Origin: Elusimicrobiaceae bacterium
Lineage (GTDB): Bacteria; Elusimicrobiota; Elusimicrobia; Elusimicrobiales; Elusimicrobiaceae
Length of the DNA stretch: 64,000 nucleotides
Assembly (NCBI GenBank): GCA_017961585.1
Contig: JAGCWX010000020.1
Location: 62,001-126,000 of the forward strand
Direction of reading: 5' to 3'
How positions within the stretch are numbered: position 1 is the stretch's first letter; the number at the start of each line of letters is the position of its first letter. Position numbers and translations under genes: made by a program. This document shows, piece by piece, positions 15,844-25,748 of this stretch. The notes under the pieces were generated by a model. That model was not told the origin of the DNA. It made no database searches and saw nothing but the letters and a program-made list of their open reading frames with translations.

Positions 15844-18315
15844 CTATTTGCGTTTTTTGATAGCCGTACGCTTGCCGCCTTTTTTGACGGCTTTTTTTAC
15901 CGCTTTTTTAGCCGGCTTTTGGGCCTTTTTGGGGGCGGATTTTTTAGAGGGCTTTGCGCCTTTTTTTAATTTGGCCGCAAATTCTTTCCACCCTTCCAGG
16001 GCCAAGGGGAGCACTTCATCCATGTGTTTAACGGGGATGAGCGTAAGCTCTTTGCGCACGCGGGCGGGCAATTCGCTCACGTCTTTTTGATTGGTGTGCG
16101 GGTAGAGAATGGTTTTCACGCCTTCGCGGTACGCGGCCAGGAATTTTTCTTTAATTCCCCCCACCGGCAAAATGCGCCCGGTGATGGTTACTTCGCCCGT
16201 CATAGCCAGTTTCTTTTTAACCGGCAGCCCCGTAAGCAAACTGGTCAGCGCGGTGGTGATTACGCCGCCGGCGGACGGGCCGTCCTTGGGGATGGCTCCT
16301 TCGGGGAAGTGGATGTGAAAGTCGGTCTTGTCAAACGCAAGGTCTTGACCGTAGCCGCGGCTTTGCGCGTAGGTAAGCGCGGCGCGCACGGATTCTTTCA
16401 TCACGTCGCCCAGCATACCGGTTAAAATGAGCGCGCCCTTGCCGGGCAATTTGGTAGCTTCAATGGTCAGCGTTTCGCCGCCCACGCTCGTCCACGCCAG
16501 GCCGGTAGCAATGCCCACGCCGTTGTCTTCCGTAGCGAAGTTGGAATACTTGGGCACGCCTAAAAACTCGTGCAAGTTTTTCTTGGTGACCACGATTTTC
16601 TTTTTGCCTTCCACCAATTGTTTGGCAGCTTTGCGGCACAAAGAGCCCACTTCGCGTTCCAAATTGCGCACGCCGGCTTCGCGCACGTAGTCACGCATCA
16701 GCAGGGCCACCGCGTCGCGGTCAATTTTGAGCTGGCCGGGTTTTAACCCGTGCAATTTCATTTGCTTGGGGAGCAAATAGTGATCCACAATGTCGTGCTT
16801 TTCGTACTCGGTATATCCGTCAAAATGGATAATTTCCAGGCGGTCACGCAACGTAACCGGGATGGACGCGAGCGAGTTGGCCGTAGTAATAAACATTACC
16901 TTGGATACGTCAAACGGCACGTCCAAAAAGTGGTCGGTAAATTCTTTGTTTTGCTCGGGATCTAACAGTTCCAAAAGAGCCGCTGCCGGGTCGCCGCGCC
17001 AGTCGGACCCCATTTTGTCAATTTCGTCCAACAGGAAAACTGGGTTGGAGCTTTTGGCTTTGCTGATGCCTTGGATGATGCGCCCGGGCATAGAGCCGAT
17101 ATACGTGCGGCGATGACCGCGGATTTCGCTCTCGTCGCGCACGCCGCCTAAACTCATACGCACAAACTTGCGCCCGATCGCCCGCGCAATGGATTTGGCA
17201 AGCGACGTCTTCCCCACCCCCGGCGCACCGGTAAAGCACAGCACCGGCCCGCGCAGAGAATTGGTTAATTTGTTAACGGCTAAATATTCCAGCACGCGCT
17301 CTTTGGGTTTTTCCAGACCAAAGTGGTCTTCATCTAGCACTTGGCGGGCACGTTTCAAGTCCAGCACGTCGGGCGTGGTAATGTTCCAGGGCATATTGAG
17401 CAACCAATCCAAATAGGTGCGTGCCACCGTTGCTTCCGGCGAAAAGGGCTGCATTTTAGCCAAACGGTCAATCTCTTTTTTGGCTTCCTGCGCGGCGTGC
17501 GGCGGTAGACCGTTTTTCTTAATTTTGGCACGCATATCGTCTAGCTCTTTTTGGAAATCATCCTTTTGACTTAATTCCTTTTGGATGGCTTTCATTTGCT
17601 CGTTAAGGTAATATTCTTTTTGGTTTTTTTCCATTTGCGCGCGCACTTTGTTTTGAATTTTGTTTTCCAATTCGGAAATTTCCAATTCGGACGCGACTAA
17701 TTTGAGCACTTTTTCTAACCGTTTGGAAAGGTCCACTTCTTCCAAAATGGCTTGGCGTTGCTCGGTCTTTACGAGCATATTGGAAGCAATGGTGTCAGCC
17801 AGTTTGGAAGGGTCGCTAATTTGGCGCAGGAAGGAAACCCCCTCCACCGCCACCCGGTGCGAACGGCGGGCGTATTTATCAAATTCGTCAAGCACGCGGC
17901 GCATAAGGGCCTGTACCACGGGGGTATTGTCTTCGGGCTCCTCAATATATTCCACTTGGGCAAACCAGGCATTGTGGGAAGGATTTACCTCTAATTTATG
18001 TACACGCGCGCGTGCCAATCCTTGTAAAAATACTTTCAGTGAACCGTTGGGCATCCGCAAATTTTGCGTGATTTGGCAAATCACACCGAAGTGATATAAA
18101 TCGGCCTCTTTGGGTTCGTCCATTTCGGCATCTTTTTGAGAAATAGCCAAAATATAATTACCCGGCTGCAAAAGTGCAAAATTAACTGCAGCGATGGATT
18201 TTTCGCGATCTACTGAGAGGGGCAAATTCATCCCCGGGAACATGACTACGTCGCGGATAGCTACCGCAGGCACCACATTGGGCAGAGAAAGCGTCGTTTT
18301 CTTGATTTCTTCCAT
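15844..18315 (-). CDS. lon: ATP-dependent Lon protease with histone-like C-terminal tail
   Basis: 823 residues. N-terminal substrate-binding domain (residues 12-210), coiled-coil region, then the AAA+ module with Walker A GAPGVGKTS and Walker B VFLLDEIDK. The proteolytic domain has the catalytic Ser in PKDGPSAGG (about 681) and Lys in GGIKEK (about 722). It degrades misfolded and regulatory proteins. Residues 784-823 form an extra tail of almost only Lys, Ala and Pro (KPAKKAVKKAVKKGGKR), not present in standard Lon and reminiscent of histone H1; DNA or RNA binding is an inference. GGGGGA precedes the ATG. Promoter is strong and I see no CIRCE element. Confidence 0.95.
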   Translation of the reverse strand: MEEIKKTTLSLPNVVPAVAIRDVVMFPGMNLPLSVDREKSIAAVNFALLQPGNYILAISQKDAEMDEPKEADLYHFGVICQITQNLRMPNGSLKVFLQGLARARVHKLEVNPSHNAWFAQVEYIEEPEDNTPVVQALMRRVLDEFDKYARRSHRVAVEGVSFLRQISDPSKLADTIASNMLVKTEQRQAILEEVDLSKRLEKVLKLVASELEISELENKIQNKVRAQMEKNQKEYYLNEQMKAIQKELSQKDDFQKELDDMRAKIKKNGLPPHAAQEAKKEIDRLAKMQPFSPEATVARTYLDWLLNMPWNITTPDVLDLKRARQVLDEDHFGLEKPKERVLEYLAVNKLTNSLRGPVLCFTGAPGVGKTSLAKSIARAIGRKFVRMSLGGVRDESEIRGHRRTYIGSMPGRIIQGISKAKSSNPVFLLDEIDKMGSDWRGDPAAALLELLDPEQNKEFTDHFLDVPFDVSKVMFITTANSLASIPVTLRDRLEIIHFDGYTEYEKHDIVDHYLLPKQMKLHGLKPGQLKIDRDAVALLMRDYVREAGVRNLEREVGSLCRKAAKQLVEGKKKIVVTKKNLHEFLGVPKYSNFATEDNGVGIATGLAWTSVGGETLTIEATKLPGKGALILTGMLGDVMKESVRAALTYAQSRGYGQDLAFDKTDFHIHFPEGAIPKDGPSAGGVITTALTSLLTGLPVKKKLAMTGEVTITGRILPVGGIKEKFLAAYREGVKTILYPHTNQKDVSELPARVRKELTLIPVKHMDEVLPLALEGWKEFAAKLKKGAKPSKKSAPKKAQKPAKKAVKKAVKKGGKRTAIKKRK

Positions 18316-18381
18316 AACATCCCCCTGACTACAAAATCTTTAGCAACGGTTTTCAGACGACAAACCTTGCCGTATGGAGTT

Positions 18382-18410
18382 ATTGTAGCAAATTTATTCA
18401 AAATTAGCAA
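18382..18410 (-). promoter_or_regulatory. Promoter of lon
   Basis: On the minus strand TTGCTA (18410-18405), 17-bp spacer ending TTTGC, TACAAT (18387-18382). The leader is about 65 bases. Confidence 0.75.
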
Positions 18411-18437
18411 CTATTTTATTTGTCTGCTAATTATAAA

Positions 18438-18486
18438 CCGTAAAAATCCCCGGGGATCGGGGGTGTAGGTTGGGTGTGAACCCAAC
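18438..18486. repeat. Palindromes in the lon upstream region
   Basis: AATCCCCGGGGAT (18443-18455) is a perfect palindrome whose flank CCGTAAAAATCCCCGG recurs at 18675-18690. Next to it, GTTGGGTGTGAACCCAAC (18469-18486) can form a 7-bp hairpin. No T run follows, so these are not clear terminators. Confidence 0.5.
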
Positions 18487-18496
18487 ATAAACAGTT

Positions 18497-18660
18497 GTCA
18501 TTCCCGAATGTTTTTTATGGGCGTCATCCCCAAATGTTTCTATCGGGGATCTCCACCTTATTCTTCCGTTTTCCAAAGTGGTGGGGATTCCCGATTACAG
18601 GCCTCGGGAATGACGAGTGAAAAAACGCGTTGAAGATCCTGAATCAAGTTCAGGATGACC
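18497..18660. repeat. Cluster of GTCAT...ATGAC intergenic repeats
   Basis: This non-coding stretch holds several palindromic units: GTCATTCCCGAATG (18497-18510), CGTCATCCCCAAATG with GGGGATCTCC (18521-18554), GGGATTCCCGA...TCGGGAATGACG (18584-18614) and AGATCCTGAA...TTCAGGATGACC (18634-18660). Related units lie at 28813-28844 and 38775-38862. I see no gene in 18421-18680. Confidence 0.7.
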
Positions 18661-18685
18661 TATTAAAATAAAAGCCGTAAAAATC

Positions 18686-18704
18686 CCCGGCCGCTTGGAC
18701 CGGG
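18686..18704 (-). terminator. Terminator of the ankyrin gene
   Basis: CCCGG/CCGGG stem (18686-18690 / 18700-18704) followed on the minus strand by GATTTTTA. Confidence 0.65.
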
Positions 18705-18727
18705 AAAATCAAAAGAAAAGAGACTGG

Positions 18728-20506
18728 CTATTCCTGCGCGCCGTGTTGACGCAGGAAATCGGCAATTTCCGTGTGACCGTTTTGCTTGGCCAAGGACAAA
18801 GCCGTATCTCCGTTTTTCGCACGAGTATTGACGTTGGCACCGGCAGCTAATAATTCTTTTGCCACGGCCAAATCGCCCTTGTAGCTGGCAGCCATCAAAA
18901 CGGTATATCCCTTATTAGTAACGGCGTTCACATTGGCCCCTGCCGCCAACAACGCCTTTACTACATCCAAATATCCATAAACACTGGCCGACATCAAAGC
19001 GGGTTGTCCGTCTATATTCGCGGCGTTCACATTGGCTTTGGCCAAGAGCAACATTTTTACTATGTTCAAATATCCTTTTTCACTGGCGGCAATTAAAGCG
19101 GTAAATCCCTTATCGGTAGCGGCATTGACTTCGGCTCCCGCATCCAACAATGCTTTTACTACATCCGAATGTCCCGCAAAACTGGCAGCCATTAAGGCGG
19201 TCTGTCCGTCTCTATTCACAGCGTTGACATTGGCCTTGGCTTTCAATAACTCCTTTACCACTTCCAAATGCCCTTTTTCACTGGCAGCCATTAAGGCGGT
19301 CGCCCGCTCTTTTGTTAACGCATTTGCCTTGGCACCCGCCGCCAACAACGCCTTTACTATTTCCGAACGCCCCATAAAACTAGCCCCTATCAAAGAGGTC
19401 CATCCATTTTCTGCTGCGGCGTTCACATCAGCTTTGGCCGCCAGCAACGCCTCTACCACTTCCAAGTGACCTTTTTGAGTGGCAGCCATTAAAGCGGTCT
19501 GGCCCGCATTATTTACGATGTTTGCATTGGCCTTGGCTAAGAGCAACTCCTGTACTATTTCTAAATATCCTTTGTCGCTGGCAAACATCAAAGAAGTCCA
19601 TCCATTTTTTTCCGCTGCGTTCACATCGGCCCTGGCCGACAATAACACTTTTACCACATCCAAACGTCCTCGTTGACTGGCTATGATTAATGAAGTCCCC
19701 CCACCTTGGCCTGCGGCATTGACATCTGCCCCAGCCGCTAGCAATACCTTTGCCACGTCGGGGTAGTCTTTATAGCTGGCAGCCATCAAGGCGGTTTGTC
19801 CGTCTTGCGCCGCGGCATTTACATTGGCACCGGCGGATAATAACATATTCACTATTTCCAAATATCCCTCAAAGCTAGCCCCCATTAAAGCGGTTTGTCC
19901 ATCCTTATCCGCGGCATCAATATTCGCTCCCGCCGCCAACAATGCCTTTACTACGTCCGGATGTCCCTCAAGACTGGCCCCCATTAAAGCAGTCCATTTC
20001 TTATTACTTGCCGCATTGACATTGGCACCGGCTTGCAGTAATGCCTTTACCACGTTCAAGTGGCCTTTTTGACTGGCAGCCATTAAAGCGGTGTATTCCT
20101 CTTTATTCACGGCATTGACGTTGACACCAGCCACCAGTAAAGCCTGCACTATTTCTAAATATCCTTTGTCGCTGGCAAGCATCAAAGAGGTCATTCCTTC
20201 ATTAGTAGCGGCATTGACGTTGGCACCGGCGGCTAATAATGCTTTTACTACCTCTAAATGACCTTCCTGACTGGCTACAATTAATGGTGCCCATCCATCT
20301 TTGTCCACAGCGTTTACATCCGCACCTTTTTTGATGAGCTTTTGTACTTGGGCTAAATTGCCTTCATAGGAATTTCCCATCAGGGACGAGGCCCCGTCAT
20401 TTTTCATATGTTTACCATACGTACCGACTCCGATTGTAACAACCCCTGTCGTTATCAGCCCCAAAACAACTAACAATAAAATTAGCAACCCATAATTTCG
20501 TTGCAT
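18728..20506 (-). CDS. Membrane-anchored protein of 17 ankyrin repeats
   Basis: 592 residues. An N-terminal hydrophobic helix (GLLILLLVVLGLITTGVVTIG, residues 5-26) acts as anchor or uncleaved signal; 17 uninterrupted 33-residue ankyrin repeats follow to the end, of the type (D)GxTALMAAS..GHLEVVKALLAAGANVNA. The repeats are very alike, so the array has probably grown by recent duplication. The solenoid most likely lies in the periplasm, because few positive residues precede the helix and GKHMK follows it, but orientation is uncertain. The ATG at 20506 has GGAGG five bases upstream; an in-frame start at 20542 overlaps the upstream gene. It begins 25 bp after the PAS/GAF gene and is probably cotranscribed. 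Confidence 0.85.
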   Translation of the reverse strand: MQRNYGLLILLLVVLGLITTGVVTIGVGTYGKHMKNDGASSLMGNSYEGNLAQVQKLIKKGADVNAVDKDGWAPLIVASQEGHLEVVKALLAAGANVNAATNEGMTSLMLASDKGYLEIVQALLVAGVNVNAVNKEEYTALMAASQKGHLNVVKALLQAGANVNAASNKKWTALMGASLEGHPDVVKALLAAGANIDAADKDGQTALMGASFEGYLEIVNMLLSAGANVNAAAQDGQTALMAASYKDYPDVAKVLLAAGADVNAAGQGGGTSLIIASQRGRLDVVKVLLSARADVNAAEKNGWTSLMFASDKGYLEIVQELLLAKANANIVNNAGQTALMAATQKGHLEVVEALLAAKADVNAAAENGWTSLIGASFMGRSEIVKALLAAGAKANALTKERATALMAASEKGHLEVVKELLKAKANVNAVNRDGQTALMAASFAGHSDVVKALLDAGAEVNAATDKGFTALIAASEKGYLNIVKMLLLAKANVNAANIDGQPALMSASVYGYLDVVKALLAAGANVNAVTNKGYTVLMAASYKGDLAVAKELLAAGANVNTRAKNGDTALSLAKQNGHTEIADFLRQHGAQE

Positions 20507-20531
20507 AAGCACCTCCATTTTCCCAATGTTT

Positions 20532-23500
20532 TTACGCGGCAATCAGCCCGTAGCTTACCACCGCGCCGGAATCGTCCTTGCACAGTACCACCTCAAAGGG
20601 CAGCTCTTTGTAAACACCTTTTTGATCAAGCACTTCCAAGGTGATGGTAAACGTGTTCCCGCTGGCTTGACGTGCGGCTTCTTTGAAAGCTTGCTTGGAT
20701 AAATCCGGGTTGCGGATAATTTCTTCAAAGAAATTGCGCCCCAGCATATTGCCGATATGCCGCCCGGTCAAGTCCAACAGTTGCGGGCTGACAAAGCTCA
20801 TTTGATAATCCAAATCCAGCAGGGCGGTGGGTTTGTCCACATATTCTAAAGTATGCGCGAACGAGCGTGAGGCCTCGCTAAGCAGTTTGCCCGCTTGACG
20901 CAACTCAATACGCAAACTTAACAACCGCGCCAACAGCCCCATCAGCTCTTCGGCACCGGGTTCAAATCCGCGTCGCGCCGTTTTGGAAGCAAAACACAAC
21001 GCGCCGGTCACTTTGCCCTGCGTGTATAACGGAGCCGCCACCAGCGAACCGAGCCGGCGTTTTTTGTGCAAGCAATTTTTGCACGAGACGGACGATAAAT
21101 CCGGCCAAAGGAGCACGCGCCCGTCCTTGGTATCCAGCAGACACTCTTCCAACGCAAAGGACATATCGCGCTCCAGCTCCAGGTCGTTATCCGTAACGTA
21201 CATCACGCGGGATTGACCCTTTTGGTCAAAGCGCAGCACTAACCCTACGTCGGCACGGAAAGATTTTAAACCAAAGGCCAGGATTTGTTCCACTTGCTGG
21301 GTCATGGATAGGCCCGGCTCGGAAGTGATGCGGTACAAATCGCGCACTTGCTGTTCGTAATCGTGATCTTGCGACACATCTTTGAGCCACAGCACGGTTT
21401 CTTCGCGCCCGGTAATGGGGGTAACGCTCACTTCAAAATAGCGCGTGCCTTGCGGCATTTTCCACGTGAGCGAAAATTGCGTGGCCATATTCATGGAAAG
21501 CGACTCTTTGATAGAGAGCAAGGTTTGCTGGGCGGCTTCCTCCCCCCAGTATGCCTTGGGCGTTTTGCCGATGAAGGTATCCACCGCCTCTTTGGCCGGC
21601 AAATAGTGCAAGTTGGAATAAACTTCCAACGCTTTGCCGTTGCTATCGGTCTTTAAATACAACCCGGGCAGGGCGGCGCGCACGCTTTTGAGCTCCTGCG
21701 CTTCTTTAGAAGTGCTGGACCATTGGTCCCGCTCGCCGGATAAATCGCGCAACACAACCAGGGCCGCTTCTTGGCCGGGCAAGTCAAGCGCGGTCAGCGT
21801 TACTTGCGCCTCAAAGCGGGAACCGTCTTTGCGTTTCATCGGATGTGTGAACACGGCCTTGCCGCTGGCAGCCAAATCTTTTTGGGCCTTATGCAATACC
21901 GGGGCAAAAGGCGTTTTGGGCGAATTGGCAAACAAGTCTTTAAACTGTTTGTGGGAAAGCTCGTCCTGCGTGAAACCCAGCAATTGCGCCAAGTGTTGGC
22001 TGACGGTATCTATTTCGCCCCAAGTACCTTGGTGCAATAAGATAGAGAACACAATCCCGTTGGTGGATTCCAACAAGGCATTGAGCTGGGCAGAGCGTTC
22101 TTCCAATACTTTAATAAGTTGTAAATGGCCGGTGCGGTTTTGCAGTACAAACAGGTAGCGGCCCGAGTCCGCCTTTACGCCCGTCAAGCGAACCGCTATC
22201 TTTTCCAGCCCGCTAGCGGGGTTGATGAAATAATCGCGGTTAGAGAGGGTGCCTTCGTTTGCCAGGGTGTGCAAGTCTTTTTGGAAGACGGATTTGGATT
22301 CCTCGTCCATAATATGCCAAATTTCCTGGCCTAAGAGTTCATCTTCTTCCAGTTGGCACAACTCGCAGAATAATTTATTGCAAGAGCGCATTTTGAAGTC
22401 GGACGAGCAAAGCACGTACGGCTCGCTATTGGGCAGCACCAGCATTTCGCGCGCGCTGTTGGGGGCCGGGCGCAATGCCGTAGGCGGCAAGGGCCGACGC
22501 AAAAGCTGTTTGAATGAATTGCCCTCAGAAAAATTAGGCGCGTTGAACGTGACCACGTAGTCGGCCACGACTTCGCCGGCCAGCCCGATACGCTTTTGGA
22601 TCGGATTAAAATGCATGTGCAAATTCAAGCTGGGGCGCGTGGAATCAAAACGACCGGGGAATTTGTCGGCCGCGCGTTTGAAATCAAACACGTAGTCCAT
22701 CTGCGCTTCTTCCCCCTCGCGCAGTTTGCGGCGTACGTCCAATTTCAAACCCGGGCGCACGTACACGTTTTGGTAGAAAGTTTTGTCAATTTCTTTCATC
22801 CCCAACAAGTTGCGACACGCGTCATTCATAGAGCGGATGTACCCGTTGCTGCGCAGGATGAAGGCCGGCACCGCGGCTTTTTCAAACGCGTTGCGGTAAT
22901 TTTCCCGCTGGCGGGTCAAGTCGCGCCGCAGGCGGTTAAATTGGGTAACATCGCGCACAAAGCACAGCACAATGCGCCGCCCTAAATAGCGCGAAGCAAT
23001 GGCCGAGAATTCCGTTTCTGCCAGGGTACCATCGGTACGTTTAAAGCAAATATCCACCGGCTCTTGCGCATCTTCCGCGCCGGATAAAACAGCATCGTAC
23101 TTTTCGTTTAGTAAGTCTTGATAGTCGGGCGCTACGAAGGAAACCAGCGGTTTGCCCACGATATCTTGCGCGTTTTCAAAACCCAATAAGTGCGCAAAAG
23201 CGTGGTTGCTGTACATGACCTTCTTTTCTTCGGCCCAGAAGACCCCTTCACGGGCATTTTCCACAAACAGCGTGTTTTTGTCGCTCGCTTCGCGGATTTG
23301 TTTTTCCATGTGAGTCTTGGCGGTAATATCTTCCGAAACCACAATCAGCGAGCTGGGGGTTCCGTCTTCATTAAACACAGGGGTTTTAACCGTGTGCATA
23401 ATTTTGACCCCGTCCTTAGGGGTGGAAATAAGTTCTTGCGCAATGTCTTGCTCTTTTTTGTTTTCAAATACGCGCAAGTCCCCCTCGCGCACAAATTCCA

Positions 23501-25574
23501 ATTGTTCTTTGTTCAGGTCGGAGCGGTACGCCTCTTTTCCAATTACTTTATCGGCAGATACACCAAAGAGTTCTTCACTCTTTTTGTTCCACAGAATGTA
23601 TTTACCGTCGTACCCTTTGACCGACAAGGACACCGGCAAGTTGTTAATAATGGTTTGCAAGAAGTTCCTGGCATTGATGATTTGCGCTTCTTGCGCTTTT
23701 TGCTGTGTGATATCTTCGGCCACGGTTAAAATGATAAAGGGTTTGCCTTCTTTATCAAACACCGGGGCTTTGATGAGGTGCAATTTTAATTTCTTCCCCT
23801 CCGTGGTGGTATATTCTTCTTCGAGGATTTCCACAATCTTTTTGTTGTCAAAAATAGACTGTTCGCGCTTTTCGTAAAACTCGTTCCGGTCGGATTCCTG
23901 GTCTTTTTCATCCTCTCCGGGGAACAATTCGTGCGCACGGCGGTTCATCAAACGCAACGTGTTATTGGTCCCGCGGGCGTAGATAGCCACGGGCACGTTG
24001 TCCAGCACGGTTTGTAGGAAGTTCTTTGTTTCCAGCAAGTCTTTTTCCTGTTTTTTGCGCTGGGAAACATCTTCCACCAGCGTCAGCACGAAGGCATCTT
24101 TTTCTTCCTCTCCGTACACGGGCACTTTAATTAAGCGTAAAATTTTGGTTTCGCCCTTGGAGGTAACGTAAAGTTCTTCGGGGATATCCATCGTCTTGCC
24201 GGAATCAATAATATCCTGTTCGCGCTGGGCGTATTGTTTCACCTGTTCGGGGGTTTCGTTGATAAGCGGCGTGATGACGTTATCGTCCTGCAGCGGCATG
24301 TGCACTTCGGAGTCAAAAATTTCGGCACATTGTTTGTTGGCCATTAATATGGTTCCATTGGGGAAACGTGCATACAACCCCAGCGGAATATTCTGCACCA
24401 CCGCGGTCAGTAAATTGTTGGCCCGTTTTACTTCTTGGCTGCGGTGAATATTCTCGGTGATATCTTCCACAATGGAAAGCACCAACGGTTTGGGGCCGGC
24501 ATCCATCAGCGGTACTTTGCGCAAGTGCAAAATACGCTTGTTACCTTGCGAATCCACATATTCTTCTTCGGGAAAATCTTTCACTTCCCCTTCGCGCAGA
24601 ATTTCCTGTTCGCGCAGACGGTTGGCTTTTACCTGTTCCAAAGTTTGATAAGTATGTGCCCGGTTGACACTTTTTTCATCTTTTTCGTTAAGCGTTTTTA
24701 AACTTTGGCGGTTGAAAAACGTCATATTCCCGTCAATATCGCGCGTATACAACCCCAGGGGCACGTTATCAAGCACAGCGCGCAACAACGTACGGTTTTG
24801 CAATAAACCTTGCTGTTCGTGATGGCGTGCGGTGATGTCTTCAAATTGCGTTAAAATGCGCAGCTCTTGCCCGGGTTTGGCCGGCAAAAATTCCTTGCGC
24901 ACACACAAAGCAACGGTTTGGCCTTGCTCATCTTTATAAACTAAATCGGTCGGTTTGGGAGCGGTTTTCTTCTCTATGAGTTCCTGGTCCAGCTGTTGCA
25001 GTGAAGCCGTAATCTCTTTGGGAAAGAAGGGATAGATATCCTGCCCGGCGATATCCACCGCCTGGTAACCGAACAAATCTTCGGCGCGCTTGTTCCAAAA
25101 CAAACAATGCCCGGCTAAATCTTGCACCACAATGGCCGAGGGCGAAACATCCAACGCATCGTGCAAGAAGGCATTGTCCGACGTTAATTGGGTAAAATAG
25201 GGGATGGATTCAAGCGTCAGCAAAATAAACGGGGTTTCTGCCAAAAAACTGGCCGCTGCCCCTACGAATACGGACTCGGCCTGTTGGTTAATTAGCTCAA
25301 TAATTATTTTCTTGCGGTTTTCCGCCTGCGCCATGGAGCGGATTTTGTCCATCGTGAGCCCAAAGCGGTCCACGTACGAGGATTGCAAATCCTGCTCGGT
25401 GGTGTGGAGCAATTGGGCCGCGCTGGCGTTGGCAAAGCTCACACGCCCCGTGGCATCCACCAGCAAAACCGCCAGCGGATACTGCTTTAAAAATTCCATC
25501 ATCTCGGCCGATAGCTTTCGCACCGCCGAAACAGGTGATGGTTTGGAAAAAAGTGAAAATAATTTGTTTGCCAT
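20532..25574 (-). CDS. Giant multi-PAS/GAF sensor protein without output domain
   Basis: 1680 residues, no signal peptide and no transmembrane segment. I count about twelve PAS domains (near residues 30, 135, 260, 385, 510, 635, 760, 880, 1030, 1160, 1280 and 1570), most ending in the PAC motif (VEDIT, SEDIT, VRDVT), and one GAF domain (about 1410-1550) with four Cys (SVSCKNCLHKK and LEECLLD nearby). The last PAS runs to the stop codon: there is no histidine kinase, GGDEF, EAL, HAMP or methyl-accepting domain. PAS 3-6 are very similar to each other (LLxAVLDNVPLGLYxR), suggesting internal duplication. GAGGGG precedes the ATG. A scaffold or a sensor acting through a separate kinase is possible; function unknown. 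Confidence 0.85.
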   Translation of the reverse strand: MANKLFSLFSKPSPVSAVRKLSAEMMEFLKQYPLAVLLVDATGRVSFANASAAQLLHTTEQDLQSSYVDRFGLTMDKIRSMAQAENRKKIIIELINQQAESVFVGAAASFLAETPFILLTLESIPYFTQLTSDNAFLHDALDVSPSAIVVQDLAGHCLFWNKRAEDLFGYQAVDIAGQDIYPFFPKEITASLQQLDQELIEKKTAPKPTDLVYKDEQGQTVALCVRKEFLPAKPGQELRILTQFEDITARHHEQQGLLQNRTLLRAVLDNVPLGLYTRDIDGNMTFFNRQSLKTLNEKDEKSVNRAHTYQTLEQVKANRLREQEILREGEVKDFPEEEYVDSQGNKRILHLRKVPLMDAGPKPLVLSIVEDITENIHRSQEVKRANNLLTAVVQNIPLGLYARFPNGTILMANKQCAEIFDSEVHMPLQDDNVITPLINETPEQVKQYAQREQDIIDSGKTMDIPEELYVTSKGETKILRLIKVPVYGEEEKDAFVLTLVEDVSQRKKQEKDLLETKNFLQTVLDNVPVAIYARGTNNTLRLMNRRAHELFPGEDEKDQESDRNEFYEKREQSIFDNKKIVEILEEEYTTTEGKKLKLHLIKAPVFDKEGKPFIILTVAEDITQQKAQEAQIINARNFLQTIINNLPVSLSVKGYDGKYILWNKKSEELFGVSADKVIGKEAYRSDLNKEQLEFVREGDLRVFENKKEQDIAQELISTPKDGVKIMHTVKTPVFNEDGTPSSLIVVSEDITAKTHMEKQIREASDKNTLFVENAREGVFWAEEKKVMYSNHAFAHLLGFENAQDIVGKPLVSFVAPDYQDLLNEKYDAVLSGAEDAQEPVDICFKRTDGTLAETEFSAIASRYLGRRIVLCFVRDVTQFNRLRRDLTRQRENYRNAFEKAAVPAFILRSNGYIRSMNDACRNLLGMKEIDKTFYQNVYVRPGLKLDVRRKLREGEEAQMDYVFDFKRAADKFPGRFDSTRPSLNLHMHFNPIQKRIGLAGEVVADYVVTFNAPNFSEGNSFKQLLRRPLPPTALRPAPNSAREMLVLPNSEPYVLCSSDFKMRSCNKLFCELCQLEEDELLGQEIWHIMDEESKSVFQKDLHTLANEGTLSNRDYFINPASGLEKIAVRLTGVKADSGRYLFVLQNRTGHLQLIKVLEERSAQLNALLESTNGIVFSILLHQGTWGEIDTVSQHLAQLLGFTQDELSHKQFKDLFANSPKTPFAPVLHKAQKDLAASGKAVFTHPMKRKDGSRFEAQVTLTALDLPGQEAALVVLRDLSGERDQWSSTSKEAQELKSVRAALPGLYLKTDSNGKALEVYSNLHYLPAKEAVDTFIGKTPKAYWGEEAAQQTLLSIKESLSMNMATQFSLTWKMPQGTRYFEVSVTPITGREETVLWLKDVSQDHDYEQQVRDLYRITSEPGLSMTQQVEQILAFGLKSFRADVGLVLRFDQKGQSRVMYVTDNDLELERDMSFALEECLLDTKDGRVLLWPDLSSVSCKNCLHKKRRLGSLVAAPLYTQGKVTGALCFASKTARRGFEPGAEELMGLLARLLSLRIELRQAGKLLSEASRSFAHTLEYVDKPTALLDLDYQMSFVSPQLLDLTGRHIGNMLGRNFFEEIIRNPDLSKQAFKEAARQASGNTFTITLEVLDQKGVYKELPFEVVLCKDDSGAVVSYGLIAA

Positions 25575-25686
25575 AAACCCCTCTTATTTACCCGAACGCG
25601 CGAGCGTAACGCGCACGCATACTTACGTATATCATAATAAATTATCTGCCGCGGTGCAACGGGATAAAAATTTCCTTAAATTTTTA

Positions 25687-25715
25687 TTGTACCGGGTGCA
25701 GGAAAAAAGTACAAT
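25687..25715 (+). promoter_or_regulatory. Promoter of the OmpA-like lipoprotein gene
   Basis: TTGTAC (25687-25692), 17-bp spacer, TACAAT (25710-25715), about 34 bp before the start codon. Confidence 0.7.
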
Positions 25716-25748
25716 ATATCTATCTTATTTAAAAAGGAGAACAGACGC

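Noticed and set aside
18421-18680. CRISPR-like array in the lon/ankyrin intergenic region
   Set aside because: Units are palindromes of different lengths without equal spacers, and no cas gene is near.
19032-20072. Several plus-strand frames across the ankyrin gene
   Set aside because: They are mirror frames of the 33-residue repeat DNA and have no start signals.
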